Assembly: GCF_030915485.1 (NCBI RefSeq)
Contig: NZ_CP133266.1
Coordinates: forward strand, 4,096,001 to 4,160,000
Direction: 5' to 3'
Source of the DNA: Neobacillus sp. PS3-40
GTDB lineage: Bacteria; Bacillota; Bacilli; Bacillales; Cytobacillaceae
DNA: 64,000 bases
Shown: piece after piece, positions 9,140 to 19,200 of the stretch
Position numbering within the stretch: position 1 is the first letter of the stretch
Layout of the letters: the number at the start of each line of letters is the position of its first letter
The notes under the pieces: model-generated
Database searches by the model: none
What the model was told of the DNA's origin: nothing
The model's input: the letters and a program-made list of their open reading frames with translations, nothing else
Position numbers and translations under genes: made by a program

Positions 9140-10300
9140 TTACAAAGCACCCTTAATGATATCGATAACTTCTTGTAATTTAGGTTTACGAGGATTTGTA
9201 AATGAACATGCATCCTTCATCGCATTTTCAGCTAATGTTGGAATATCTTCCTCTTTTGCACCTAATTCTGTGAAACCAGAAGGAATGTTTAAGTCTTTAG
9301 ACATTTGCTCAATTTTTGCAATGCCTTTTTCAGCGGCCTCACGAACGCTAAGGCCATCAACATTTTCACCTAAAGCAACAGCAATTTCAGCAAATTTATC
9401 TTCTCTAGCGATAAGATTGAATTTACATACATGTGGTAAAAGAATAGCATTGCATACACCATGTGGATAGTTGTAGAATCCTCCGAATTGGTGAGCGATC
9501 GCATGCACATAACCTAAAGAGGCGTTATTGAATGCCATTCCAGCTAACGATTGAGCAAATACCATTTGTTCTCTAGCTTCAATATCCTCACCGTTTGCTA
9601 CAGCACGAGGTAAGTATTTTGGAATAATTTTAATTGCTTGAATTGCAAGTGCATCTGTAATTGGTGTGGCTGCAGTTGAAACATATGCCTCTACAGCATG
9701 TGTTAAAGCATCTAAACCTGTAGCAGCTGTTAAGGAGGGTGGCATTTTAACCATTAAAAGTGGGTCGTTGATTGATAAAGCAGGTGTTACATGTTTATCA
9801 ACGATAGCCATTTTCACTTTGCGTGCAGAATTTGTTATAATCGTAAATTTGGTAACTTCACTACCCGTTCCGGCAGTAGTATTAATGGCCACAAGTGGAA
9901 CCATTGGTTTTTTAGATACATCTACACCTTCGTAATCATGAATTGTGCCGCCATTGGCTGCTACTAATCCGATACCTTTACCTGCATCATGAGAGCTTCC
10001 TCCACCAAGAGTAACAATACCATCACAGTTTTCATCAATATAAGCCTGTAAACCCTCTGCTACGTTTTTATCAGTAGGATTTGGTTCTGCTTTTGGGAAA
10101 ACGGCTACGTCCACCCCTGCTTCACGAATAATACCAGCAATTTGATCGACAACTCCTAATGCATTTAAACCTGCATCTGAGACTAATAGGGCTTTTTTAA
10201 CTCCGAGACCTACTAATCGATTACCGACTTCATTGACAACTCCTTGACCAAATAAATTAACTGATGGCATGAAAAATGCACTTTGATTACCGTTTGACAT
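9140..10300 (-). CDS. Iron-containing alcohol dehydrogenase
   Basis: It is an NAD(P)-dependent alcohol/aldehyde oxidoreductase of the group III (Fe-ADH) family, 386 residues. It has the nucleotide-binding GGGSSHDAGKGIGL, the NTTAGTGSEVT loop, and metal ligands in DALTHAVEAYVS and in GYVHAIAHQFGGFYNYPHG (Asp plus three His). I chose the ATG at 10300 because GGGGG lies 8 nt upstream; an in-frame TTG at 10315 would leave no ribosome site. The substrate cannot be told from sequence: ethanol, propanediol and similar alcohols are candidates. A cre-like site upstream suggests carbon catabolite control. Confidence 0.9.
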   Translation of the reverse strand: MSNGNQSAFFMPSVNLFGQGVVNEVGNRLVGLGVKKALLVSDAGLNALGVVDQIAGIIREAGVDVAVFPKAEPNPTDKNVAEGLQAYIDENCDGIVTLGGGSSHDAGKGIGLVAANGGTIHDYEGVDVSKKPMVPLVAINTTAGTGSEVTKFTIITNSARKVKMAIVDKHVTPALSINDPLLMVKMPPSLTAATGLDALTHAVEAYVSTAATPITDALAIQAIKIIPKYLPRAVANGEDIEAREQMVFAQSLAGMAFNNASLGYVHAIAHQFGGFYNYPHGVCNAILLPHVCKFNLIAREDKFAEIAVALGENVDGLSVREAAEKGIAKIEQMSKDLNIPSGFTELGAKEEDIPTLAENAMKDACSFTNPRKPKLQEVIDIIKGAL

Positions 10301-10344
10301 AGTTAATTCCCCCAAAACATAGAGTTTTTTTGGTGTATTTTTCC

Positions 10345-10358
10345 TGTAAGCGCTCTCT
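10345..10358. promoter_or_regulatory. cre-like (CcpA) site
   Basis: TGTAAGCGCTCTCT fits the core of the catabolite responsive element consensus TGNAANCGNWNNCW, 45 bp upstream of the dehydrogenase start. Repression or activation by CcpA is inferred. Confidence 0.5.
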
Positions 10359-10492
10359 GTGAATTAGTGTACAATAAGTTATTCTAATAATCTATAAATT
10401 TGAAAAACTGACACAGAAATTACATAAAATTAAAAACCTTCATAATATTTACACTTTGACAACGATAATATAATTTAGCAAAGCAAAAAATA

Positions 10493-10526
10493 AAAGGCAA
10501 AATCCGAATAAAGATTTCGCCTTTTT
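10493..10526 (-). terminator. gerKB operon terminator
   Basis: Imperfect stem: AAAGGC with ATC inside pairs with GAT and GCCTTT. On the minus strand it is followed by TTTATTTTTTG. It ends the germination operon. Confidence 0.6.
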
Positions 10527-10547
10527 GTATTGAAATAAAACAATTGT

Positions 10548-11648
10548 TTATACAGATTGTCTTTTTCGATTCCGTAAGAATATCCATGCAATTAGAATTA
10601 GAAATATGGGAATAGCTGAGCCCATTAAGAGATTAATCGGAACATAGGACTCAAACATAAATTCGTTAAATTCTGCATAATTTTTTGCAAATATAATGGA
10701 ACCCACTCCAATCAGCCATGCTAATGGAATGACTAATGGTCGGTATGAGGGTAATCGTAATGCTTGACCAATCCCTAAGCTAAGTCCGTAAAAAAACAAG
10801 GAGATTCGAATCATTGAGCCTACAGTCCAAAATAGGATAGCGATCGAATCAAAGCGATTAATGACTTCCCCAGCCCTTATATAACGAACTTCTGAAAAGG
10901 TTGGAAAGACCATTTTGGCTGCCTCAACAGGTCCGAATATTGCAATTGGCCCCGTGATTGGGCCCATGAAAATAATTAATGTAATAACTCCGGCGAATAT
11001 CCCTGTTTTAACTAATTTTTTAGGTCTCTGTACATAGGGTAGTATCATACCCATAATTGCAAATTCACCGAACCATCCCATTATTGATAGAGATCCTTTT
11101 GCAACAGGTATAATCCCATTTCCTAAAATAGGTAATAAATTTGAGTAGTCTTTATTCTCATTCATAGTTAAGAAGACAAGCGTAATTCCGAATATGATCA
11201 GAATGGGTAACATAATTTGATTAACGCGCCCGAGCGTTTCCAACCCCAAATAAACAATAAAGGAAGTCAAAAGGAGAATAACAGTTACAAATGCCCAAGT
11301 AGGTGTTTCTATCATGACTTTTTTGTATGCTTCAACATATAATCGTGTCGCTAAAACAACCATCAAATAAAAATATAGGAGGTATAGAATCCCAATGATT
11401 TTTCCTGGCCATGAGAAATGCTGAAACAAGATTTCAATTAAAGTAAGTCCTGGGAAGCATTGCGACAATTTTGCTATAGCAATAATTCCAATTAATCCTA
11501 GGCAAGTACCCACAATCGCAGCAATCCAACTATCTTGTCGACTATAGAAGAAGACGACGGTCAATAGAATTAAATGACCGATAATCGTCAATGATGTAAT
11601 CGCAAGCATTGCTGCCTGAGTATTGCTGATTCGGCCCTGTTCAATCAT
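10548..11648 (-). CDS. gerKB: Spore germination receptor subunit B (GerAB/GerKB family)
   Basis: It is an inner-membrane subunit of a nutrient germinant receptor, related to amino-acid permeases (APC superfamily). The 366-residue protein has about ten hydrophobic segments and the family opening ISNTQAAMLAITSLTIIGH. It binds the germinant in the better-studied GerAA-AB-AC receptors. The start follows CGGAGG. It is last in an A-C-(D)-B operon, the order of B. subtilis gerK. Expression late in the forespore (sigma G) is expected, but I did not find a convincing sigma-G promoter. Confidence 0.88.
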   Translation of the reverse strand: MIEQGRISNTQAAMLAITSLTIIGHLILLTVVFFYSRQDSWIAAIVGTCLGLIGIIAIAKLSQCFPGLTLIEILFQHFSWPGKIIGILYLLYFYLMVVLATRLYVEAYKKVMIETPTWAFVTVILLLTSFIVYLGLETLGRVNQIMLPILIIFGITLVFLTMNENKDYSNLLPILGNGIIPVAKGSLSIMGWFGEFAIMGMILPYVQRPKKLVKTGIFAGVITLIIFMGPITGPIAIFGPVEAAKMVFPTFSEVRYIRAGEVINRFDSIAILFWTVGSMIRISLFFYGLSLGIGQALRLPSYRPLVIPLAWLIGVGSIIFAKNYAEFNEFMFESYVPINLLMGSAIPIFLILIAWIFLRNRKRQSV

Positions 11649-11664
11649 CTTTCAAACCTCCGTT

Positions 11665-11879
11665 TCATTTATCAATAGGGCTTAATTTATTTAATAGGCT
11701 TGCGATGGAAGGATCTCGAATATCATAGATCAAAAAAATCCCTGCAATAATTGCTAGTCCAATAATCCCAACTTGCACAAATAATGTTTTTTTTCTCTCT
11801 TTTTCAATATTTGGTAAGATTGGGGAGCTATCGAAATAATCATTAATCCAATAAGAAGTAGACTTAATATTATTTTCAT
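11665..11879 (-). pseudogene. Germination receptor D-subunit gene, frame broken at an A8 run
   Basis: From ATG 11879 the frame encodes a membrane helix (MKIILSLLLIGLMIISI) and a basic loop, then stops early. The neighbouring frame continues directly into a second helix (VGIIGLAIIAGIFLIYDI) and ends at TGA 11665. The two frames join exactly if one base is added to the eight-A run at 11787-11794 (minus strand), giving a 71-residue two-helix protein. Two-helix D subunits accompany many Bacillus receptor operons and modulate germination. Its place between the C and B genes fits. The break could be a mutation, a sequencing error in the homopolymer, or slippage-dependent expression. Confidence 0.6.
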
Positions 11880-11882
11880 ACG

Positions 11883-13109
11883 TTACCTCGATTCATCAGG
11901 ATTACTAGGATCTTTATGTAGCCCGTATCGGGATATGTTAGCCTTTACTTTTAAATCTACTTTCATATTTTTAAGACCTCCATTTCCCCAATTTGGTGCC
12001 ATCAGATCCCATATCAAAGGCTGATTTCGATAGATGGCTTCTCCAAATCCAAAAATATCAGTTTGCCAATCCTTTTGGGCCTTATTTAATACAGTCGTTT
12101 CTTCTTTAATAATGATTTCTTCCAACTGTCGATTGAGCCGATCAATTTGATTACTGTCTAAATGAAGATTTGGAATTGTCACTTCGCCAATATCGGCTTC
12201 AACCTGAGTTTTAACAGTCATTTTTGTATATTTTTCAGTAATATATGGAATGAATTGTGACTTGCTATTCCTAATAATAATACTAACTTTTTTATCGTTT
12301 CCAAGGTTCATCACAATAATATCGTTTTTCAAATCACCTTTTATCCAAAGGAGTCCGTGTGTTTCCTTTTCATCTAAAAATCCTTTTAAGTTCCCTTTCT
12401 TAAAAACGGCTGTTCCGTCCAAACTGATCACTTGTGGTCTCCCTTTTTGGTAATACTGTGATTCCTGATCCTCACCTTTAGCATTAATCCCGAGGTCGTT
12501 TGCTGTCATTAAAACACCTGTTATCGGGTCTTTTGTATTACTAGTGAAGTCATTCATAAACTGGCTAATGTCTTTCACCATTTTTGTAGCGGCAAAACGA
12601 CTTGATTTTGTTAAATTTTTGAATTCTAACCCCAGTGTTTTATTAAACTCAGGGGAAGTATTGATCACATCTGCAGCTTTCCCCTTTGTGACAAGTAGGT
12701 AGATATTTGGACGAAATTCATTTTCCCTACTAATAAAATCTAATGAGGGGATCATTTTTTCTCTGGCTGCTTTTTCTCCAAAAACAACAACATCTAAATG
12801 TCCGAAATAGATTTTATCAGAAATCGATTTTGATAATTTACTTATGGCTTCAAAAATGGTTTGACCGGTTGCTGTCTCAATTAAATATCTATTTTGTTTT
12901 CCATACCTAGGTCCACCAACTGATTCTGGAAAAAGTTCGGAGGGCCTAACTATTACAGTTGTAATTTCAAATTCTCCTGCTTCGTTGAAATCAATCCCCA
13001 GGGCGTTAATAATTCCAAGATCATGAATTTCCTTTGCACTCCAGCAACCAGAAAGAAGGAAAGGGATAAAAAGTAGCTGAAGGATCATTAGTCTTTGTGT
13101 CAATCTCAT
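11883..13109 (-). CDS. gerKC: Spore germination receptor lipoprotein (GerAC/GerKC family)
   Basis: This is the lipoprotein subunit of the germinant receptor, anchored to the spore inner membrane. The signal peptide ends in the lipobox LLSGC (about residues 18-22), followed by WSAKEIHDLGIINALGID, the typical GerAC opening. Its 408 residues are the usual length. The start overlaps the end of gerKA by 4 nt (ATGA), indicating translational coupling. The gene order A-C-B is gerK-like. The germinant specificity cannot be predicted. Confidence 0.9.
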   Translation of the reverse strand: MRLTQRLMILQLLFIPFLLSGCWSAKEIHDLGIINALGIDFNEAGEFEITTVIVRPSELFPESVGGPRYGKQNRYLIETATGQTIFEAISKLSKSISDKIYFGHLDVVVFGEKAAREKMIPSLDFISRENEFRPNIYLLVTKGKAADVINTSPEFNKTLGLEFKNLTKSSRFAATKMVKDISQFMNDFTSNTKDPITGVLMTANDLGINAKGEDQESQYYQKGRPQVISLDGTAVFKKGNLKGFLDEKETHGLLWIKGDLKNDIIVMNLGNDKKVSIIIRNSKSQFIPYITEKYTKMTVKTQVEADIGEVTIPNLHLDSNQIDRLNRQLEEIIIKEETTVLNKAQKDWQTDIFGFGEAIYRNQPLIWDLMAPNWGNGGLKNMKVDLKVKANISRYGLHKDPSNPDESR

Positions 13110-14656
13110 TCTTCATCTTCCTCCTTATTTTGTGGAGGTTTTGCATAATTCCCATCGCCCGCCCGTCTACTATTTTCTATATCAAGTCCAGCAGGGCGCG
13201 TTTTCATGGCCCACCATGGTGCACGAATGAAAACATCTTTCCAGCTTTCTTTTCGTGCAGGGGAAACAGGTGAGAAATATGGAACACCAAAAGAGCGTAA
13301 ACTAACTAAATAGGCTAATCCAAACATGAGTCCGACAATGATCCCCATAAACCCGAATATCCCAGCCAATATAAGTAAAGGGACACTGGAAAAGCGGATA
13401 ATCTGATGAAAGGAATAATTCGGTAAAATAAATGATGTTAAAGATGTAACAGATATTACAACAGCTAGCTCGGGACCAATTATCCCTGCTTGAACAGCTG
13501 TTTGTGAGATAATCACGAGTCCTAAAATAGTAATCGTTGCTCCACCAAAAGTTTTCGGCATACGTAAGCCTGCTTCACGGACAAGTTCAAATGTTAAAAG
13601 CATGAAGATTGCTTCAATTACGACTGGATACGGCAAGGATTCTCGGTCGGCAGCAATCTTAATCAAGAATGGATCTTGGAGCAAGTCTTGATGAAAGGTT
13701 GTTAAAGCAATATAAAAGGCTGGTAAAATCAGTGTTATAAAAAGGCCGAGAAATCGAATCCATCGCAGTAGGGTGGCCACTAGTGACGAGTCATAGTAAT
13801 CCTCATTTGAATGCAGAAATTCAACAAATAAAGCTGGAACCGTTAATGCAAACGGTGAACCGTCGACAAGGATAGCGACCTTTCCATCCAATAAGCCACC
13901 GCAAACACGGTCTGGTCGTTCAGTACTGAAAACCGTTGGAACTGGCGATCTAGGGGAATCCTTTATCATTGCTTCGATGTAATGGCTTTCTAAAATACCG
14001 TCAATGTTTATTCTCTCTAGTCTGTGATGAACTTCTTTAATAATTTCATCACTCGCAATCCCTTTAATATAAACGACACTAATCTGTGTATTGGTTTGTT
14101 TTCCGATCGTTACATTTTCTACTTTTAATGCTGATGTTTTGATTTTCCGCCTGATCAACATCACATTTTTTTGAAGATCTTCAACAAAGCCTTCTCGGGG
14201 ACCTCTAACCGTTCGTTCTGTAACTGAATCTGTAATGGTTCGGCCAAGTGTGTTGATTGAACGAAATACAAATGCATTTCGAATTTCATCAACAAGTAAT
14301 ACAGTATTCCCTGCCAAAATTTGTTCAACAACATGTTGAATTTGGTCTATTTCCATTACAGTGCTATAGGTGAAGCGTTTATGGATGAAAGATGGCACAG
14401 ATTCCTTCAAATCAGTTATTTTTGAATAAGATGATAGGCCTTGTTCAATTTCAAACATGGCCTGAGTGCTGACCATTTCAGACAGATAGACCAAGCATCC
14501 CGCTTGGTTACTGAATTGAGTAATATGAAAAATAATATCGTCACATGATTCAAACATAACCTTTAAGTTATCAATATTTTGCATAAGAGAAGAAGAGAGT
14601 GAATTTGAAAAATCACTTTCGTGAATGATCCTATTTTTTGAAAACGATCCTGTCAT
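13106..14656 (-). CDS. gerKA: Spore germination receptor subunit A (GerAA/GerKA family)
   Basis: This is the largest germinant receptor subunit. An N-terminal cytoplasmic region of about 270 residues is followed by four to five membrane helices (about 290-460) and a hydrophilic C-terminus. Family landmarks include VLLVDEIRNAFVFRSIN, TERTVRGPREGFVEDLQKN, DGKVAILVDGSPFALTVP, PAFYIALTTFHQ and LPYPVVIEAI. I chose ATG 14656 because AGGAGG lies just upstream; the longer frame from 14725 lacks one. It is first gene of the operon. Confidence 0.92.
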   Translation of the reverse strand: MTGSFSKNRIIHESDFSNSLSSSLMQNIDNLKVMFESCDDIIFHITQFSNQAGCLVYLSEMVSTQAMFEIEQGLSSYSKITDLKESVPSFIHKRFTYSTVMEIDQIQHVVEQILAGNTVLLVDEIRNAFVFRSINTLGRTITDSVTERTVRGPREGFVEDLQKNVMLIRRKIKTSALKVENVTIGKQTNTQISVVYIKGIASDEIIKEVHHRLERINIDGILESHYIEAMIKDSPRSPVPTVFSTERPDRVCGGLLDGKVAILVDGSPFALTVPALFVEFLHSNEDYYDSSLVATLLRWIRFLGLFITLILPAFYIALTTFHQDLLQDPFLIKIAADRESLPYPVVIEAIFMLLTFELVREAGLRMPKTFGGATITILGLVIISQTAVQAGIIGPELAVVISVTSLTSFILPNYSFHQIIRFSSVPLLILAGIFGFMGIIVGLMFGLAYLVSLRSFGVPYFSPVSPARKESWKDVFIRAPWWAMKTRPAGLDIENSRRAGDGNYAKPPQNKEEDEE

Positions 14657-14965
14657 GAGCCAAACACCTCCTAAACAATACGTTTTCCTAAGAGGTATGT
14701 AATTATTCAAAAGTGTAGAAATCATACATTGAAGAATTTGCTAAATAAATATGGAGGCTAACACAAGTTAAGCTAAAAGGAGAGATTGGTGAAGAACAAG
14801 CTTGGAATTGAACAGGACAAAGGGGGATGGATCTTATTAATGTGCCTTCTCTCATTCGAAATATAGTTGGTTTCAGTGTAAGGTGTATCATCAAAGTGTT
14901 CATTATTAATTTTAGCATTGTTTATGGTCCTTCCATCATAAAAATAAGTAAGGAGGATTCATATT

Positions 14966-16159
14966 ATGAATTTATTAAAGAATAAACTGGCCCTTTTTTC
15001 ACCAATTATTGTTTTGGTAGTGGTTATCATCTTTGGTCTAACAATTGCTCCAACCCTAAATCCAACACCTAAAAACGTACCCATAGCTATTGTAAACGAA
15101 GACATGGGGGTAGATGTTCCCAATCAAGGAAAATTGAATATGGGAAAAACAATATCAGAAAAAATCAAGGAAATGTCCAATCCAATACCTGAAAAAGAAC
15201 CAGTTGTTAAATGGATTTCTGTAAGTAGCTATGAAAAAGTGAAGAAGGGTTTAGATAATAAGGATTATTATGCAGCATTCATTATTCCAAAAGATTTTAG
15301 TTTGAAACAAGCTTCACTTCGAACTCCAAACCCTGCTACTCCTGAGGTTAAAATAGTGATAAATCAAGGAATGAACACAATGGGTGCCACAATGGCTGGG
15401 CAGGTGTTAAATGGGGTTGTTGACAATCTAACTAATAATATCCGTACAGAAATAGTAGCAGGGTTTGAAAAACAAGGCCAGCCATTAACAACAAAACAGG
15501 CTGCTACACTAGTGGCACCGATTGCTAAAAAAGTAACAAATGTAAATGAAATTGGAACTCATAGCGCAAATGGAAATGCACCTATCTCCTTATTCCAACC
15601 ACTTTGGATCGGTAGTATAGCTGGAGCAGTTATCCTATTTTTGATGATGAATAAATTAGTTTTTGCGGATCGAAAAGAAAAATTCATGAACCTATGGATA
15701 CAGATTTGTACAGGGGCTGTCATTGCTCTATTTGCTGGATTTGGCTTGACATGGATTGCTGACACATTAGGAATGAATATTCAAAAATTTACAGATACTG
15801 CCTTATTTTTAGCGATTGCATACTTCAGCTTTTTCTTAATGATTACGGCTGTTTTATCGTGGTTGGGTATTAAGGGGATTGGAATCTTTGTGATTATTCT
15901 ATTCTTCGGGGCGCCACTTTTAGCGATGGCACCGGAGTTTATGTCCCCATTTTACCGTGATTGGATTTATTCTTGGTTGCCAATGCGTTTCATGGTTGAA
16001 GGAGTGCGAGAGTTATTCTACTTTGACAAAGGGTTAAGCTTTAATCATGCTACATCTGTTTTACTATGGATCGGCATCATCAGTCTTATCGTTACACTTG
16101 TTTCCGGTTTAAAATCGTGTTCTATGAGCACGGTTAAAACAAAAAAATATAACATGTAA
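14966..16159 (+). CDS. YhgE/Pip-type ABC-2 family membrane protein
   Basis: The 397-residue membrane protein has an N-terminal helix (about 10-30) followed directly by the VPIAIVNEDMG motif typical of YhgE/Pip and ABC-2-type permeases, an external region of about 170 residues, and five helices in the C-terminal half. The start follows AAGGAGG. Relatives act in type VII secretion-linked export, phage receptors or drug efflux. No ATP-binding subunit is adjacent, so its partner is unknown. Confidence 0.7.
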   Translation: MNLLKNKLALFSPIIVLVVVIIFGLTIAPTLNPTPKNVPIAIVNEDMGVDVPNQGKLNMGKTISEKIKEMSNPIPEKEPVVKWISVSSYEKVKKGLDNKDYYAAFIIPKDFSLKQASLRTPNPATPEVKIVINQGMNTMGATMAGQVLNGVVDNLTNNIRTEIVAGFEKQGQPLTTKQAATLVAPIAKKVTNVNEIGTHSANGNAPISLFQPLWIGSIAGAVILFLMMNKLVFADRKEKFMNLWIQICTGAVIALFAGFGLTWIADTLGMNIQKFTDTALFLAIAYFSFFLMITAVLSWLGIKGIGIFVIILFFGAPLLAMAPEFMSPFYRDWIYSWLPMRFMVEGVRELFYFDKGLSFNHATSVLLWIGIISLIVTLVSGLKSCSMSTVKTKKYNM

Positions 16160-16192
16160 AGCCGTGGTTAGTTTTTAACCTTGGCTTTGTCT
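16158..16192 (+). terminator. Terminator after the YhgE-like gene
   Basis: AAAGCC-TGGTTA pairs with TAACC-TGGCTTT around a T-rich loop, then GTCTTT. Confidence 0.55.
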
Positions 16193-16290
16193 TTATAAAA
16201 AATAAAGCTTGTCTAGAATAGAGTTAAAAAAGGGAAGTGTTCACTAATGTCTGTTGGAAAGAGTGCGTCATAAGAAAGGAAGGATTAAGG

Positions 16291-19200
16291 ATGGAACTTC
16301 AAGTTGGGCTCGATGTCGGTTCGACAACGGCAAAGCTAGTGGTGTTAAACAACCAGAATGAAATCATCTTTAAATCATACCAACGACATTTTTCTGATAT
16401 TAAAAATACAACATTAAAACTTTTGAACCTGGTTGCTGATCAATTCCCACATGCAAAGCTAAAAATGAATGCAAGTGGTTCATCGGGGATAGGGCTTTGC
16501 GAACTTTTGGGAATTCCTTTTATCCAGGAGGTGGTCGCCTGTACAGAGGCAGTCAAATCAACGGACCCAAATATCGATGTAATTATTGAACTTGGCGGTG
16601 AGGATGCCAAGCTAATCTATTTATCAAATGGATTGGAGCAACGAATGAATTCGGCCTGTGCCGGGGGAACAGGGGCATTCATCGATCAAATTGCATCACT
16701 GCTGAATACGGATGCTGAAGGGCTGAACCTACTTGCTAGCGCAGCTGAGAAAATCTACCCGATCGCTTCAAGATGTGGTGTATTTGCGAAAACGGATATT
16801 CAACCGCTTTTAAATGAGGGGGCAAGAAGAGAGGATATTGCTGCCTCAGTGTTTCAAGCTGTTGTCAATCAGACAATTGGGGGGCTTGCCTGCGGACGCC
16901 CGATTCGTGGGAATGTCGCCTTTCTAGGTGGCCCACTGACATTCCTAAATCAATTAAGGCATCGATTCATCGAAACGTTGCATTTAAAAGATGAGCATGT
17001 ACTGCATAGCCAAAATGGACATTATTATGTTGCGATTGGAGCAGCACTTGAAAGCGAACGAAATGATTCAATAGATATTGAAGAGCTGATCCAATTATTA
17101 TCCGAATTGAATAACATGAAAGCTCCCACTACATCCCACCAACATAATCCGCTTTTTTCAACTGAATCTGATTTTCTCTCATTCCAAAATCGCCATAAGA
17201 GTGCAAAGGTAAAAAAAGAGCCCCTCGCAACCTATCAAGGAAATGCCTTCTTAGGGGTAGATGCTGGTTCAACAACGACAAAAATGGTCTTAATCGGTGA
17301 AAATGATGAAGTGTTGTATAGCTTTTATGAAAAAAATAAAGGTGATCCGGTTACTACTGCAAGAATGGGATTACAGAATCTTTATGAGTCCATTCCCGAC
17401 AAAGTAAAGATTGGCTATTCTATGGTGACCGGTTATGGGGAAAAATTAATCCAAGCAGCTTTTCAAATGGATGATGGTGAAATTGAGACGGTTGCACATT
17501 ATCAAGCCGCGAAAAAATTCCAGCCTGATGTTGATTTTATTTTAGATATTGGCGGACAGGATATGAAATGTATCAAGATCAAGGATGGGGTCATTGACCG
17601 GATCATTTTAAATGAAGCTTGTTCGGCCGGTTGTGGATCATTTTTAGAAAATTTCTCAGAGTCATTAGGGTTGAATATTCAGGATTTTTCAAAACTTGCA
17701 TTAACCTCAGAAGCTCCAGTGGAACTTGGTTCACGCTGCACTGTCTTTATGAATTCCAAAGTTAAACAAGTCCAAAAGGAAGGCGCTAGTATCGCTGATA
17801 TTTCTGCGGGCTTATCGTATTCTGTTATCTTGAATGCCCTTTATAAAGTAATAAAAATGAAATCAATGGACGAAATGGGGCGCCGAATTGTAGTTCAGGG
17901 CGGTACATTTTTAAATGATGCAGTGTTAAGAGCCTTTGAAAAATTGACTGGTAAAGACGTGATCCGTCCTGATTTAGCTGGTTTGATGGGGGCGTATGGA
18001 ATCGCATTGCTAGCCAAACAGCGCTGGATTAAAGATACGAAGTCACAGCTATTATCAGAAGATAAGTTACAAGGGTTTCAAGTGACGACAACACATCGAC
18101 GTTGTGGAATTTGTGAAAACAACTGCCCGATTACGATTAACCGTTTTGGTGGCAAACGGGCATTAATAACGGGGAATCGTTGTGAGCGTGGGGCAGGAAA
18201 ACAGAAACAAAAAAGCTCGCTGCCAAATTTAATTGAAGAAAAGCTAGGGAAGTTATTCCAACGGACTGGTTTGACAGGAAGTGCTGCATATCGTGGCGTC
18301 ATTGGAATCCCGCGCGTGTTAAACCTTTTTGAAAACTATCCATTCTGGCATCAATTTTTTACTGAACTGGGCTTTGAAGTTCGATTATCGGATCCATCAG
18401 GAAAAGAAATATTTGAAAAAGGAATTGAGACGATTCCTTCTGAATCTGTTTGTTATCCAGCAAAGCTTTCTCATGGACATGTGATGAATTTGATTGAGAA
18501 AGGTGTACAGACCATTTTTTACCCTGCTGTTGTATTTGAAAAAAATGAGCATAACACACTGCAAAACCATTTTAACTGCCCAATTGTCGCTTCCTACCCG
18601 GAAGTTATTCGTGTAAATATGGCAAAGGATCTTGAAGAAAATCAAATTCGGTTACTCCATCCATTTTTATCAATGGATGATCCTTCTTCACTAGTGAAAG
18701 AATTATTTATTTGCTTCAAGGACATTTCAAAACTAGAAATCAAGCAAGCTCTAAAAAAAGCTAAACAGGAAGAAGTAGCATTTACGGGGTGGCTTCACCG
18801 ACGCGGTGAGGAAGTGATTGCTCAATTAGAACGAGATCATATAAAAGGTATAGTAGTTGCAGGGCATCCGTACCATATTGATCCGGCAATCAATCATGGT
18901 CTATCAGATGAAATCAATAAGCTCGGGATGGCTGTTTTAACAGAGGATTCCATTTGTCATCTTGCCGAGGATCAACAACGTAGCAATGTAGTAAATCAAT
19001 GGACATTTCATTCCAGGTTGTATCAAGCAGCAGACGTTGTTAAAAAGTACCATCAGCTTGAATTGCTGCAGGTTACATCATTCGGCTGTGGTCTTGACGC
19101 GATCACCACGGATGCTGTTGAAGAAATATTGGAAGAGGGCCATCAACTCTATACCTGGATAAAAATGGACGAAATTAGTAATCTAGGTGCCGCAAGGATT

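Noticed and set aside
9156-9470. Plus-strand frames opposite the alcohol dehydrogenase gene
   Set aside because: They are antisense shadows of a well-conserved gene, with no ribosome sites.
14703-14918. 71-codon minus-strand frame upstream of gerKA
   Set aside because: No ribosome site, unlikely composition, and it covers the promoter region between two divergent genes.
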